Notes under the pieces: generated by a model | The model's database searches: none | Seen by the model: the letters and a program-made list of their open reading frames with translations, nothing else | Told to the model about the DNA's origin: nothing | Shown: positions 27,438-44,297 of the stretch, in pieces | Layout of the letters: every line of letters begins with the position of its first letter | Position numbering within the stretch: position 1 is the first letter of the stretch | Source: Alphaproteobacteria bacterium | GTDB lineage: Bacteria; Myxococcota_A; UBA796; GCA-2862545 | DNA: 64,000 nt | NCBI GenBank assembly: GCA_020632875.1 | Contig: JACKET010000005.1 | Coordinates: 421,463-485,462, forward strand | Direction: 5' to 3' | Made by a program: the position numbers and the translations under genes

Positions 27438-28313
27438 TTACCGGGCGGCGGCAGACGTCGCGTGTCGCGAAATGCTTCGAACGAGATCGTCCCAGATCAC
27501 GGGCGGTAGATCGTGGGCCATCTCGGCGTACACCTCGAGGCGGGCGCGGAGCAGCTTCGCGGTCTCGATGCCGTACGACAACGGGATGAGCGGATCCTGG
27601 GCGCCGTGCACGACGAGCCCCGGAACATCGGACGCGGCGAGCGCGTCGGCGCGGCTCGGCTCGGCGAGGATGGCGGCGAGGTGGCGCGCGAACCCGTCGG
27701 GGCTGGGGTCGCGCTCCCAGCAGGCCGCGGCGAGCGCGCGCAGCTCGTCTTCGGGCGCCGGATGCGTCTGGCTGCCGATGACCCGGAAGGTGTGGACGAA
27801 GTTCTCGAGGTAGCCCTCGCGGCCGGGCCCGGGCTTCTTCAGGAGCGCGAGCAGGGCGTTGGTGTGGGGCTTCGGCGCGCTCGGGCTCGACATGATCGAC
27901 ACGATGCCGGCGGTGCGCTCGGGGTGGTGGATCGCGACGCGCTGCACGATCATCCCGCCCATGCTGGCGCCCACGAAGCAGGCCCGCTCGATGCCGAGCG
28001 CGTCGAGCACGCCCACGCCGTCGGCCGCCATGTCGGCGAGGCTGTAGCCGCTGCGCACGGGCAGGCGGAGGCGTCGCCGCACGTAGGTCGTGGGGACGCT
28101 CGGCACCCCGAGGTGGTGCAGCCGCGTGGACAGGCCCACGTCGCGGTTGTCGTACCGGATGACGCGGTGCCCGGCCTCGGCGAGGGCGGCACAGAACGGC
28201 TCGGGCCACAGCAGCATCTGCGCGCCCAGCCCCATGACGAGCACGATGGGCGGGCCGTCTCCGGGCAGCTCGTCTACACCGATCTCGATGTCGCCGACCT
28301 GGATCTGCGTCAT
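27438..28313 (-). CDS. alpha/beta-hydrolase
   Basis: The protein has 291 residues and no signal peptide. The triad is visible: Ser117 in VGASMGGM, Asp240 in HGAQDPLIP and His267 in AEMAHDLP. The oxyanion region VMGLGAQMLLWP and the YDNRDVGLSTRL block are typical of the RdmC/esterase-like branch of this fold. The substrate cannot be told. The ATG at 28313 is the natural start. It lies 16 bp downstream of the M2 peptidase stop, so the two are probably co-transcribed. Confidence 0.85.
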   Translation of the reverse strand: MTQIQVGDIEIGVDELPGDGPPIVLVMGLGAQMLLWPEPFCAALAEAGHRVIRYDNRDVGLSTRLHHLGVPSVPTTYVRRRLRLPVRSGYSLADMAADGVGVLDALGIERACFVGASMGGMIVQRVAIHHPERTAGIVSIMSSPSAPKPHTNALLALLKKPGPGREGYLENFVHTFRVIGSQTHPAPEDELRALAAACWERDPSPDGFARHLAAILAEPSRADALAASDVPGLVVHGAQDPLIPLSYGIETAKLLRARLEVYAEMAHDLPPVIWDDLVRSISRHATSAAAR

Positions 28314-28329
28314 GCCCGGGACGTAACGC

Positions 28330-30156
28330 CTACCAGCCGCACTCGCGGTCGGCGTTCTGCTCTTCGAGCCACTTCATCAGCGGCTGGTAGTACTCGATGA
28401 GCGCCTGGCCATCCATCTGGCGCGTGCCCGTGGCCGCTTCGAGGGCCTCGGGCCACGGGCGGCTCGCGCCCATCGCCAGCATGTTCTTCAGGCGCTCGCC
28501 GGCCTCCTTGCTGCCGTAGAAGCTGCAGGTGTGCAGCGGGCCCTGGTGCCCGGCCGCCTCGCACATGCCGCGGTACAGCTGGTACTGGAGGATCTGGGCG
28601 AGGAAGTACCGCATGTACGGGGTGTTCCCGGGGATGTGGTACTTGGCGCCCGGGTCGAACGCGTCGGCCGGACGCCCGGCGGGCGGCGCGATGCCCTGGA
28701 ACTGCTGGCGGAGCTTCCACCAGTGCGCGTTGTACGCGTCGGGCTGCACGTCGCCCGCGAACACGTCCCAGCGCCACTGGTCGATCATCCGGCCGAAGGG
28801 CAGGAAGGCGATGGCCCCGAGCGCGTTCTGGAGCTGCTGGTTCACCACGGCCTCGTCGGTCGTGCTGGCCTCTTCGAGGAGCCCGATCGACTTCAGGTAG
28901 GTCGGGGTGACCGACAGCATGACCGCATCGCCGATCGCCTCGTGGAAACCGTCGTTCGCACCGGACTGAAAGAGCACGGGGAGCGTGTGGTAGTAGTGGA
29001 AGTAGTAGTTGTGCCCGAGCTCGTGGTGGAGGGTGTAGAGGTCCTCCTGGGTGGGCTGGATGCACATCTTGATGCGCAGGTCGTCCTGCATGCCGATGTC
29101 CCAGGCGCTCGCGTGGCACTCGACCTCGCGGCCCTCGGGCCGGTCGAGCATCGACCGCTCCCAGAAGGTCTGGGGCAGGGGATCGAGCCCCATGCTCACG
29201 AAGAACGACTCGGCGGTCTTCGCCATCTTCACCGAGTCGTAGCCCTGCTTCTCGAGCTGGGCCGTGACGTCGAGGCTCGGCTCGTTCGGGAACGGCGTGA
29301 GGCCGGGGTAGAGCTGGTCCCAGTCCTGGGCCCACATGTTGCCGAGGAGGTGCGCCGGGATCGGGCCCTTCGCGGGCACCACGGACTCGCCGTACTTCTC
29401 GTTCAGCTCGGCGCGCACGTGGCAGTGGAGCTGCTCGTAGAGCGGGGAGACCTGGGCGTACAGGCGGTCGACCTCGGCCGCGAACGCGTCGGGCTCCATG
29501 TCGTAGCCGCTGCGCCAGAGCAGGCCCATGTCGGCGAAGCCGAGCTCGGAGGCCCCTTCGTTGCCGAGAGAGACGAACTCCTCGTAGAGCGGCTTCATCG
29601 GGACGCTCACGGTGCGCCAACGCTCCCAGGCCTGCTGGCGCTTCTCGGGAGGGAGGGACACGTCGCCGATGATGGCCTCGAGCGCGGCGAGGTCCTGGCA
29701 CTGGTCGGGGGTGCCACCCTCGGGACACCACTTGCCCTTGCCGTACATGCTCGCGAGCTGGTTGCTGACCTCGGCGAGGCGGGCGCGCTTCTCGGGGTCG
29801 CTCGGCGCGGGCAGGCCAGCGGCGCGCTTCAGGAGCTCGATCTGGCGGAGCGTCTCGGGGCTGGCGTCGACCCCGTCGTAGTCGGTGGCCTGCGGGATCA
29901 CCTCGGACATGTACGCCATCGTCGCTTCATCGGCCTTCGCGGCGGCCTTCTCGTGGTCGTCGGTGATGTCGGTCGCCAGCGTCCACTGGGCGGACTCGGC
30001 GTCGGTCCAGACCTTCCGCAGCCCGGCGTCGACCTCCTTCACGAACGCGTCGGCCTCTTCGGTGGTCTTCGCGGAGGCCTCCGGCATGTCCTTGCCGGCG
30101 GGATTCGGGGTGCCGCCACAGGCGAGCAGCGAGAGCAACAGGACAGAGCGACGCAT
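28330..30156 (-). CDS. M2-family (ACE-like) metallopeptidase lipoprotein
   Basis: The protein has 608 residues, the size of one angiotensin-converting-enzyme domain. The lipobox MRRSVLLLSLLAC gives Cys13. The zinc site is HELGH at residues 378-382, with the third ligand Glu406 in GFHEAIGD. The flanking TLHHELGHNYYFHYYHTLP is characteristic of M2 dipeptidyl carboxypeptidases, which remove C-terminal dipeptides. It is probably bound to the outer or inner membrane and works in the periplasm or outside. A GGAGG precedes the ATG. It is divergent from the PPC-like lipoprotein. Confidence 0.92.
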   Translation of the reverse strand: MRRSVLLLSLLACGGTPNPAGKDMPEASAKTTEEADAFVKEVDAGLRKVWTDAESAQWTLATDITDDHEKAAAKADEATMAYMSEVIPQATDYDGVDASPETLRQIELLKRAAGLPAPSDPEKRARLAEVSNQLASMYGKGKWCPEGGTPDQCQDLAALEAIIGDVSLPPEKRQQAWERWRTVSVPMKPLYEEFVSLGNEGASELGFADMGLLWRSGYDMEPDAFAAEVDRLYAQVSPLYEQLHCHVRAELNEKYGESVVPAKGPIPAHLLGNMWAQDWDQLYPGLTPFPNEPSLDVTAQLEKQGYDSVKMAKTAESFFVSMGLDPLPQTFWERSMLDRPEGREVECHASAWDIGMQDDLRIKMCIQPTQEDLYTLHHELGHNYYFHYYHTLPVLFQSGANDGFHEAIGDAVMLSVTPTYLKSIGLLEEASTTDEAVVNQQLQNALGAIAFLPFGRMIDQWRWDVFAGDVQPDAYNAHWWKLRQQFQGIAPPAGRPADAFDPGAKYHIPGNTPYMRYFLAQILQYQLYRGMCEAAGHQGPLHTCSFYGSKEAGERLKNMLAMGASRPWPEALEAATGTRQMDGQALIEYYQPLMKWLEEQNADRECGW

Positions 30157-30282
30157 CAGAGCCTCCAGAGCGCCGCGCCTTTAACGGGCGGGACCCGACC
30201 GGGCCGCCCGCACAATCTGCAACACGACGCAAACCACGCGCGACCCGCCGTCGGTTACCAATGGGCGACTCCCGGAGCTCCC

Positions 30283-31686
30283 ATGATCCTGCTCTTCGCG
30301 CTCGCCGGCTGCCTCACGTACCAGGACAAGCCGCCCGTCCCCGAGTCCGACACCGACACGGATGCCGACTCGGACTCGGATGCCGACTCCGACGCGGATT
30401 CGGACTCCGACGCGGACTCGGACTCCGACGCGGACTCCGACGCGGATTCGGACTCCGACGCGGACTCCGATTCGGATGCCGACGCCGATGCCGACGCGGA
30501 TTCGGATGCCGACGCGGATTCGGACGCCGACAGCGACACGGATGCCGACACCGACACCGATCCGTGCGTGTCCGACGGCGACCTGGGCTCGGTGACGGGT
30601 GCGATCGTGGCGAGCGGGTCGACCTGCGGCATGGGCGACGACTGGCCACAGACGTGTGGCCTCGGCTCCAATGTCCACGAGGGCGACGTGGCGTACGCGT
30701 GGAGCGCGCCCTACGCGGGCCTGTGGCGCTTCTCGACCGAGGGCAGCAACTACGACACCGTCCTCACCGTCCACACGGCGTGCCCGTCGGGGCTCGCGCT
30801 CATCTGCAACGACGACGTGACCACCGGTGTGCTGCAGTCCGCCACCGAGGTGCTGCTCGCCAACGGGGAGGACGTGGTGGTCGTGGTGCAGGGCTACTCG
30901 GGCCTGTGCGGCGACTACCAGCTGAGCATCGAGGAGTCGGTCCCCGACACGGGTGACACGGGCGTCCCGCCGTCCTGCCCGGTCGACGCGTACGAAGAGA
31001 ACGACACCGTCGGCACCGCGGTGGTGCTCCCCACCTCCGCCACCGGTCTCACGGTCTCGCCGACCGATCCCGACCACTACGCCCTGGCCGTGAACCCCGA
31101 CATGGACCTCACGATCTCCATCGTCCACAACGGCTTCCTCGACGGCCCCGAGCTCTACCTCTACGACACGTTCGGGACGCTCATCGACTCGAGCGTGGGC
31201 GGGTTCTTCGGGGGGAGCGTCTCCGCGACCTCCGCGCCGGGCACCGTCCAGACCTCGTACCGGGTCGAGGTGGCCTCCTCGAACGGGTGCTGGGACTACG
31301 ACCTGTCCTACTCGACCGTCCCCGCCGGCACGACGACGTGCACCGAGGACGGATTCGAGCCCAACGACGACATCCTCGACGCGACGACGGTGGTCGACGG
31401 GGCCAGCGTCTTCGCGACGCTCATCAACCCGAACGAGGACTACTTCGCCATCAGCGTGGGGCCCGGCGAGACGCTCACGTGGGACGTGTTCTTCACCGAT
31501 GCCATCGCGGACGTGGACATCGAGCTCAGCGTCGCGGGCCTCGTCGTGGACGGCAGCACGTCGACGACGGACAACGAGAGCGTGGCGTGGACGAACCCGG
31601 AGGCGTTCTCCCAGACCGCGTACCTGCGCGCCCACATCTTCTCGGGCACGTGCAACGAGTACGAGGCCATCGCCACGCTTCAGTGA
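30283..31686 (+). CDS. lipoprotein with Asp-rich linker and PPC-like beta domains
   Basis: The protein has 467 residues. CGGAG precedes the ATG at 30283. MILLFALAGC is a lipobox with a nine-residue signal and no basic residue. Residues ~22-90 are a DxD repeat of Asp with Ala, Ser and Thr. Three similar beta-domains follow, each resembling a bacterial pre-peptidase C-terminal domain (for example YEENDTVGTAVVLP...DPDHYALAV and FEPNDDILDATTV...NEDYFAISV). Such domains are usually found on secreted proteins. It is probably a surface lipoprotein. MetH starts 70 bp downstream, in an unrelated pathway. Confidence 0.82.
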   Translation: MILLFALAGCLTYQDKPPVPESDTDTDADSDSDADSDADSDSDADSDSDADSDADSDSDADSDSDADADADADSDADADSDADSDTDADTDTDPCVSDGDLGSVTGAIVASGSTCGMGDDWPQTCGLGSNVHEGDVAYAWSAPYAGLWRFSTEGSNYDTVLTVHTACPSGLALICNDDVTTGVLQSATEVLLANGEDVVVVVQGYSGLCGDYQLSIEESVPDTGDTGVPPSCPVDAYEENDTVGTAVVLPTSATGLTVSPTDPDHYALAVNPDMDLTISIVHNGFLDGPELYLYDTFGTLIDSSVGGFFGGSVSATSAPGTVQTSYRVEVASSNGCWDYDLSYSTVPAGTTTCTEDGFEPNDDILDATTVVDGASVFATLINPNEDYFAISVGPGETLTWDVFFTDAIADVDIELSVAGLVVDGSTSTTDNESVAWTNPEAFSQTAYLRAHIFSGTCNEYEAIATLQ

Positions 31687-31756
31687 CGCAGGGGCGCGCC
31701 CGCCGGCACGCGGTTACGGCGAGGGGTCCAATCCGAGCTACTGAAGCGGGCGACCT

Positions 31757-35398
<3,642 letters not shown>

Positions 35399-35493
35399 TC
35401 CGGCCTCGCAGACGACGCCCTTCAAACCGTGCACGTCCCGGCTCTGGGTGGTACCTTGGCGCGAGCTGCCGGGCTTCGCGGCGGGAGGGGTGT

Positions 35494-39861
<4,368 letters not shown>

Positions 39862-39889
39862 CCGGGTAGGCCGCGAGGCCTCAGACGAC

Positions 39890-39924
39890 AGAGCCCCGCT
39901 GGAGACGCGCTCCAGCGGGGCTCT
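39890..39924. terminator. bidirectional intrinsic terminator
   Basis: A perfect 15-bp stem is formed by AGAGCCCCGCTGGAG (39890-39904) and its complement (39910-39924), with a 5-nt loop. It lies between the convergent MopE lipoprotein and acyl-CoA dehydrogenase genes. The flanks have only short T/A runs. Confidence 0.85.
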
Positions 39925-39941
39925 TCGCGTTCTCGGGGTGG

Positions 39942-41813
39942 CTACTTGGCGGCCGTCGACTCCTCGCGGGCGGGGAGCTCGCCCTCGTCCGCGTACGCTG
40001 GGGACTCCATCCAGGCATGGCGGCCTTCGAGGACGGCGCGGCCCGTCGCGTACTTCGCGGCGTCGTCGTTGTTCCACAGCGCGTGGAAGCGCTCTTCGAT
40101 GAGCGCCGTCGCGTTGCGGCAGTGCTGGTCGGTCAGCGCGAGCGCCTCGGACGCGTGGGGCGCGCCGGACTTCTGCAGGTGGTGCGTGCGGACGACCGCG
40201 GCGGTCATCACGGCGATCTCCATCGCGATGTCGACCGTGCGGAACATGAACGCCTGCTTCTTCGCCATGCCCGCCTGGTAGCGGACCATGCCGTGGAACA
40301 TCGTGCGGGCGAGGCGCCGGGCGGCGTGCTCGGCGTAGCGCAGGTGCTTGCCGAGCTCGCCGTACTGGCCGTACCGGAAGAAGGTCGGCAGGCTCCACCA
40401 GAGCTTCGGGTACCAGCGGGCGTAGAACGCGAGGACCCCCGGCAGCGCCTTGATCTTGTCGCCCGTCGTGGCCTTCGGGTCGTCGACCAGGGTCTTCGCG
40501 ACCTGCAGGTGCTTGTCGAGCATCTCGCGGGCCATGAACAGGTGCATGATCTCGGAGCTGCCCTCGAAGATCCGGTTGATCCGCGAGTCGCGCATCATGC
40601 GCTCGACGGGGAAGGGCTTCTCGCCGCGCCCGGCCAGCGAGGTCTCGGTCTCGTAGCCGCGGCCCCCGCGGATCTGCAGGGTCGTGTCGATCACGTCCCA
40701 CTGCTTCACGCTGGCCCACTCCTTGGCCGCGGCGGCTTCGAGGCGGATGTCGTAGCCCTCGCGCATCGACAGCTCGGCGGCCAGGCGCGACCACGACTCC
40801 ATCGCGTACGTCGTGGCGGCGATGTCGGCGAGCTTGTGGCTGATCGCCTCGTGCTGGCCGACCGGAGCGCCCCACTGGACGCGCTCGGCCGCGAAGTCGC
40901 GGGCCCACTCGACGCAACGTCGCGCGCCGCCCACGCACGCCGCCGGGAGCGACAGCCGCCCGGTGTTCAGCGTGACGAGCGCGATCTTCAGGCCTTCGCC
41001 GTCCTTCCCGATGCGGTTGGCGGCGGGCACCTTCACGCGGTCGAGCTTGATCACGCCGTTCGCCAGCGCCTTGAGCCCCATGAACCGGCAGTGGTGCCCG
41101 ACGGACACGCCCTCCCACGCGGTCTCGACGACGAACGCGCTGATGCGCTGCGTCTCGGCGTCGCGCGCCATCACCACCATCAGGTCGGCGATGGTGCCGT
41201 TCGTGATCCAGAGCTTCTCGCCGCTGATCTCGTAGTTCCCGTCGGGCGTCTTCGTGGCGATGGTCGCGAGCCGGGCGGGGTCGGAGCCCACGTCGGGCTC
41301 GGTGAGCGCGAATGCGCTGATGCCGCCGTTCGCGCACTGCGTGAGGTACTTCTCCTTCTGCGCGTCGGTGCCGAACAGGTAGAGCGGCTGGGGCACGCCG
41401 ATGCTGTTGTGGGCGGACACCAGCGCCGCGACGTTGCCGTCGTACGACGCGACCAGCTCGCACGCCCGGCAGTACTCGACCTGCGTGAGCCCGACGCCGC
41501 CGTACTGCTTCGGGATCTTCAGTCCGAAGGCGCCGAGCTCGCGGAGCCCTTCGACGACGGACTGCGGGTAGGCGCCGAGCGCTTCGATCTCCGCGGAGTC
41601 GACGCGCTTCATGAACGCCTCGAGGCGCCCCATGAACGCCGTGAACTCGGGGCGCTCGGGGGTCTCCGGCCAGGGGTCGATCCAGTCGACGCGCAGCTCG
41701 CCGAGGAACAGCTCGCGCAGGAAGCTGCGGCCCTTCCACGAGGTCTGACGGGACTCTTCGGCGAGGGCGCGGGCTTCTTCCTCGCTCGCGTTCACGATGC
41801 GGTTCGTCGACAC
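39942..41813 (-). CDS. acyl-CoA dehydrogenase
   Basis: The protein has 623 residues, a long acyl-CoA dehydrogenase of the very-long-chain type with a C-terminal extension of ~200 residues. It oxidises acyl-CoA to enoyl-CoA with FAD. Motifs: FALTEPDVGSDPA, LWITNGTIADLMVV, and the catalytic Glu417 in RIFEGSSEIM. GTG at 41813 was chosen over ATG at 41840 because GGAGG lies at 41819-41823 and the ATG falls inside the operator palindrome. It has its own promoter and a FadR-like operator, so fatty-acid-responsive control is likely. Confidence 0.92.
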   Translation of the reverse strand: MSTNRIVNASEEEARALAEESRQTSWKGRSFLRELFLGELRVDWIDPWPETPERPEFTAFMGRLEAFMKRVDSAEIEALGAYPQSVVEGLRELGAFGLKIPKQYGGVGLTQVEYCRACELVASYDGNVAALVSAHNSIGVPQPLYLFGTDAQKEKYLTQCANGGISAFALTEPDVGSDPARLATIATKTPDGNYEISGEKLWITNGTIADLMVVMARDAETQRISAFVVETAWEGVSVGHHCRFMGLKALANGVIKLDRVKVPAANRIGKDGEGLKIALVTLNTGRLSLPAACVGGARRCVEWARDFAAERVQWGAPVGQHEAISHKLADIAATTYAMESWSRLAAELSMREGYDIRLEAAAAKEWASVKQWDVIDTTLQIRGGRGYETETSLAGRGEKPFPVERMMRDSRINRIFEGSSEIMHLFMAREMLDKHLQVAKTLVDDPKATTGDKIKALPGVLAFYARWYPKLWWSLPTFFRYGQYGELGKHLRYAEHAARRLARTMFHGMVRYQAGMAKKQAFMFRTVDIAMEIAVMTAAVVRTHHLQKSGAPHASEALALTDQHCRNATALIEERFHALWNNDDAAKYATGRAVLEGRHAWMESPAYADEGELPAREESTAAK

Positions 41814-41825
41814 GGAGGCCTCCGG

Positions 41826-41843
41826 TGAATGAATGCTCATTCA
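41826..41843. promoter_or_regulatory. FadR/TetR-type operator palindrome
   Basis: TGAATGAATGCTCATTCA has perfect 7-bp arms around a 4-bp core. It matches the known Bacillus-type FadR (TetR family) box, TGAATGA-N4-TCATTCA, which is released by long-chain acyl-CoA. It lies just downstream of the predicted -10 and upstream of the ribosome-binding site of the acyl-CoA dehydrogenase. No TetR gene is in the window. Confidence 0.75.
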
Positions 41844-41844
41844 T

Positions 41845-41873
41845 GTTGTACACGTGGTTCGGCCGATTGTCGA
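41845..41873 (-). promoter_or_regulatory. sigma-70-type promoter of the acyl-CoA dehydrogenase
   Basis: On the minus strand, TCGACA (41868-41873) and TACAAC (41845-41850) are separated by exactly 17 bp. The FadR-like palindrome begins 1 bp downstream of the -10, so a bound repressor would cover the transcription start. Confidence 0.6.
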
Positions 41874-41930
41874 GATCCGCCCTGGGGGCAGGCCCTCCCG
41901 CCCTGGTAGGCTCCCGGAGCTGGAGGTCGG

Positions 41931-43646
41931 GTGGAGCGATACGGAGTCGTGGCGCGGGTCGGCAAGGGGCGCCGTGTGGTCGATGCATTCGGCGACCGCG
42001 CCGCGATGACGGGTGAGGTCGAGCAGGCCGAGGGCACCTGGGTGACCGTCGACGGCGGCGCCGTCACGGGCACGCTCGCCGAGGCGGGCTCCGGGCTGGC
42101 CGAGCTCTACGCCATCGCTGCGAAGGCCGGTCTGTCGCCCCTGCACTCCGACGAGGCACGGGCCGAGGCCGCCGCGCTCGCCGCGAGCCCCGGCATCGAC
42201 GACGCCACGCTCGTCGATCTCACGCACCTCCCGCTCGTCACGATCGACGAGGTCAGCAGCCGCGACCTCGACCAGGCCGTGTGCATCGAGCGCGATCGCG
42301 ACGGCTTCGTCGTCTGGTACGCCCTGGCCGACGCGAGCTGGTACGTGCGGCCGGGGATGGCCCTGTACCGCGAGGCCGTGGAGCGCGGCAGCTCGTACTA
42401 CCTGCCCGGGCTCGTCCTCCCGATGCTCCCGAAGGTCTTGAGCGAAGACGTCGTGAGCCTGAACGCCGGGGTCGACCGCCGCGCGATGGTGTTCGAGCTG
42501 CGCCTCGACGCCGAGGGGCGCGCGGTCGAGCGCCGCATCCACCGCGCCCGGGTCCACAGCCGCCACAAGCTCGCGTTCGACTGGGTGCAGGCGTTCCTCG
42601 AGGGCGGCGAGGTCGATTGGGACGCGGACGTCCAGGCGAGCCTGCGCCTCCTCCCCGAGGTCGGCGAGCGCCGCATCGTGCTCGCCGAGGAGCGGAACGT
42701 CGTCCGCTACCGGCGGGCCGAGGTCGAGGTGCGGCTCGAGGGCCTCCGCTTCGTCGCGCTCGACGAGCCACGCAACGACGTCGAGCGGTACAACGAGCAG
42801 ATCTCGCTCCTCACGAACATCGAGGGCGCGCGGTTCCTCCTCGAAGGCGATACCGAAGACGACGCGGTCGAGCCGATCTACCGTGTCCACGAGGCGCCGG
42901 GCGACGAGCGCTTCGAGGAGCTCCGCCGCGCGACCATCGAGATCGCCCGGCTGCACGGGCTCGATCCCGACCTGTGGGTCTGGCGACCCGAGCGCGAGGG
43001 GCTGAACGCGTACCTCGACCGCCTGCCGCACGACTACGTCGGCCAGGCCATCCACCGGCAGGCGATGATCGCGAACCGACCGTCACACTTCGCGTCCATG
43101 CCGGGCCTGCACTACGGCGTCGGGGCGGATGTCTACGGCCGCTTCACCGCGCCCATGCGCGAGATCGTCGGGATCTTCCTGCACAACGAGGCGTGGGAGA
43201 AGATCGCGGGCCACGCCCTGGTCCCCGAGGCCCTCACGCGGGGCCTGCGCCAGCGCGTGATCGACGCATCCAACGAGGCGCGCGAGCGGCAGCGCCAGTT
43301 CGACCGCGACGCGAACCGCCTCGTGCTCGACCACCTGTTCGAGGGCCAGGATGCGCGGACGTACCCCGCCACGGTGCTGGGCATCACGGCCACCCGCATC
43401 CACGTGCAGCTCGACAGCCCCAAGATCGACGTGAAGGTCTACGTGCCGCACGTCGAGCGGGCGTGGGGCGACTCGCTGGTGCTGGCGCCGGGCGGCGCAG
43501 GGCTGCTCGACGCCGCGGGACGCTGCAGGCTGCGGCTCGGCGACCGCGTGCAGGTGCACGTCGTCCGGCGGGACACGAAGCGCGACCGCTGGGAGCTCGC
43601 GCTCGACCCGCTTTCACCCGATCGCCAGCTTTCGGACGATCGGTAG
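41931..43646 (+). CDS. RNB-domain (RNase II/R-family) ribonuclease
   Basis: The protein has 571 residues, shorter than RNase R and without its N-terminal helix-turn-helix. GGAGG at 41922-41926 precedes the GTG start. The RNB domain covers ~85-470, with TIDEVSSRDLDQAVCIERD (Asp106, Asp112, Asp114) and SSYYLPGLVLPMLP. The fourth acidic position, DD in RNase II, is Gln115 here (DLDQ). The same change is found in a subset of bacterial RNB proteins. A short C-terminal S1-like region follows. It probably degrades RNA 3' to 5'. A TAGGCT -10-like element lies at 41907-41912. Confidence 0.88.
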   Translation: MERYGVVARVGKGRRVVDAFGDRAAMTGEVEQAEGTWVTVDGGAVTGTLAEAGSGLAELYAIAAKAGLSPLHSDEARAEAAALAASPGIDDATLVDLTHLPLVTIDEVSSRDLDQAVCIERDRDGFVVWYALADASWYVRPGMALYREAVERGSSYYLPGLVLPMLPKVLSEDVVSLNAGVDRRAMVFELRLDAEGRAVERRIHRARVHSRHKLAFDWVQAFLEGGEVDWDADVQASLRLLPEVGERRIVLAEERNVVRYRRAEVEVRLEGLRFVALDEPRNDVERYNEQISLLTNIEGARFLLEGDTEDDAVEPIYRVHEAPGDERFEELRRATIEIARLHGLDPDLWVWRPEREGLNAYLDRLPHDYVGQAIHRQAMIANRPSHFASMPGLHYGVGADVYGRFTAPMREIVGIFLHNEAWEKIAGHALVPEALTRGLRQRVIDASNEARERQRQFDRDANRLVLDHLFEGQDARTYPATVLGITATRIHVQLDSPKIDVKVYVPHVERAWGDSLVLAPGGAGLLDAAGRCRLRLGDRVQVHVVRRDTKRDRWELALDPLSPDRQLSDDR

Positions 43647-43660
43647 CCCTCCGCTGGTCG

Positions 43661-44223
43661 GAAGGGATCGAGCTTCGAGCGTCCCGAGGCATCACGCAGA
43701 TGACGCAGAAGGACGCAGATGACGCAGAAACGAGGCCGTCACGGGTCGCGCGTCCTCGTTTCCCCGGGTACCTCTGATGGGGATGCACCGCCAAGACCGC
43801 CAGCGTCCACCCGTGACGTCAGGGCTGTCGAGGGACGTCTCCGTGTTCGGGTCGACAGAGTGGGCCTTCTTACGGACCGGATTCGGCACTCACTAGAGCA
43901 GGCCGGCGTTCTTCAGTTCCGGTGAGCGGCCCCGCCAACGGCCTCCCCGTCCACCTCGGGCGACGCGCGCCTTGCAGGCGGAAACGCCCGCCTGCTCTGG
44001 TGAATCCCGATGCCAGTCCGTGGGGAGGCCTTCTCGGTCGACCCGCACATCGAGACGTCCCCAACGACGCCCGGACGCTACGAGTGGACCTCCGCGGTCG
44101 TGGACTCGATGGAGTCCGGGGACACGAGCAAGTCCGACCCGGAACGGCGTCGTTTCTGCGTCATCCGCGTCCATCTGCGTCATCTGCGTGATGCCACGGG
44201 ACGCTCGAAGCTCGACTCCCTTC
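43661..44223. repeat. long inverted-repeat element, copy 3 (complete)
   Basis: This is the most complete copy, about 563 bp. The left end GAAGGGATCGAGCTTCGAGC is the inverse of the right end around GCTCGAAGCTCGACTCCCTTC. Each arm then has an ACGCAGATGACGCAGAAGG tract followed by ~200 bp of related sequence. The arms meet at a central stem around ACTAGAGCAGG...CCTGCTCTGGTGAAT. An outer (C)ACAGCG-type repeat follows at 44226-44264. It fills the 651-bp gap between the convergent RNB and 44298 genes (43647-44297), where no gene was seen. Confidence 0.85.
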
Positions 44224-44297
44224 CGACACAGACCGCTGTGGCTCGCTGTGGTCGCTGTGCGAGACCGGGGGCGCCGGACCTTTCACCCGAGCCGGAC

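Noticed and set aside
28531..30282. Plus-strand frame joined to the PPC-like lipoprotein upstream of 30283
   Set aside because: It is the complement of the M2 peptidase gene. The ATG at 30283 has a ribosome-binding site and starts a lipobox.
31687..31756. Riboswitch upstream of metH
   Set aside because: The leader is only 70 bp and shows neither a cobalamin B12-box nor a SAM or SAH riboswitch core.
43681..43740. Small peptides of MTQKDADDAETR type inside the long inverted repeats
   Set aside because: They come from the ACGCAGATGACGCAGAAGG tract in either strand, have no ribosome-binding site and shift frame between copies.
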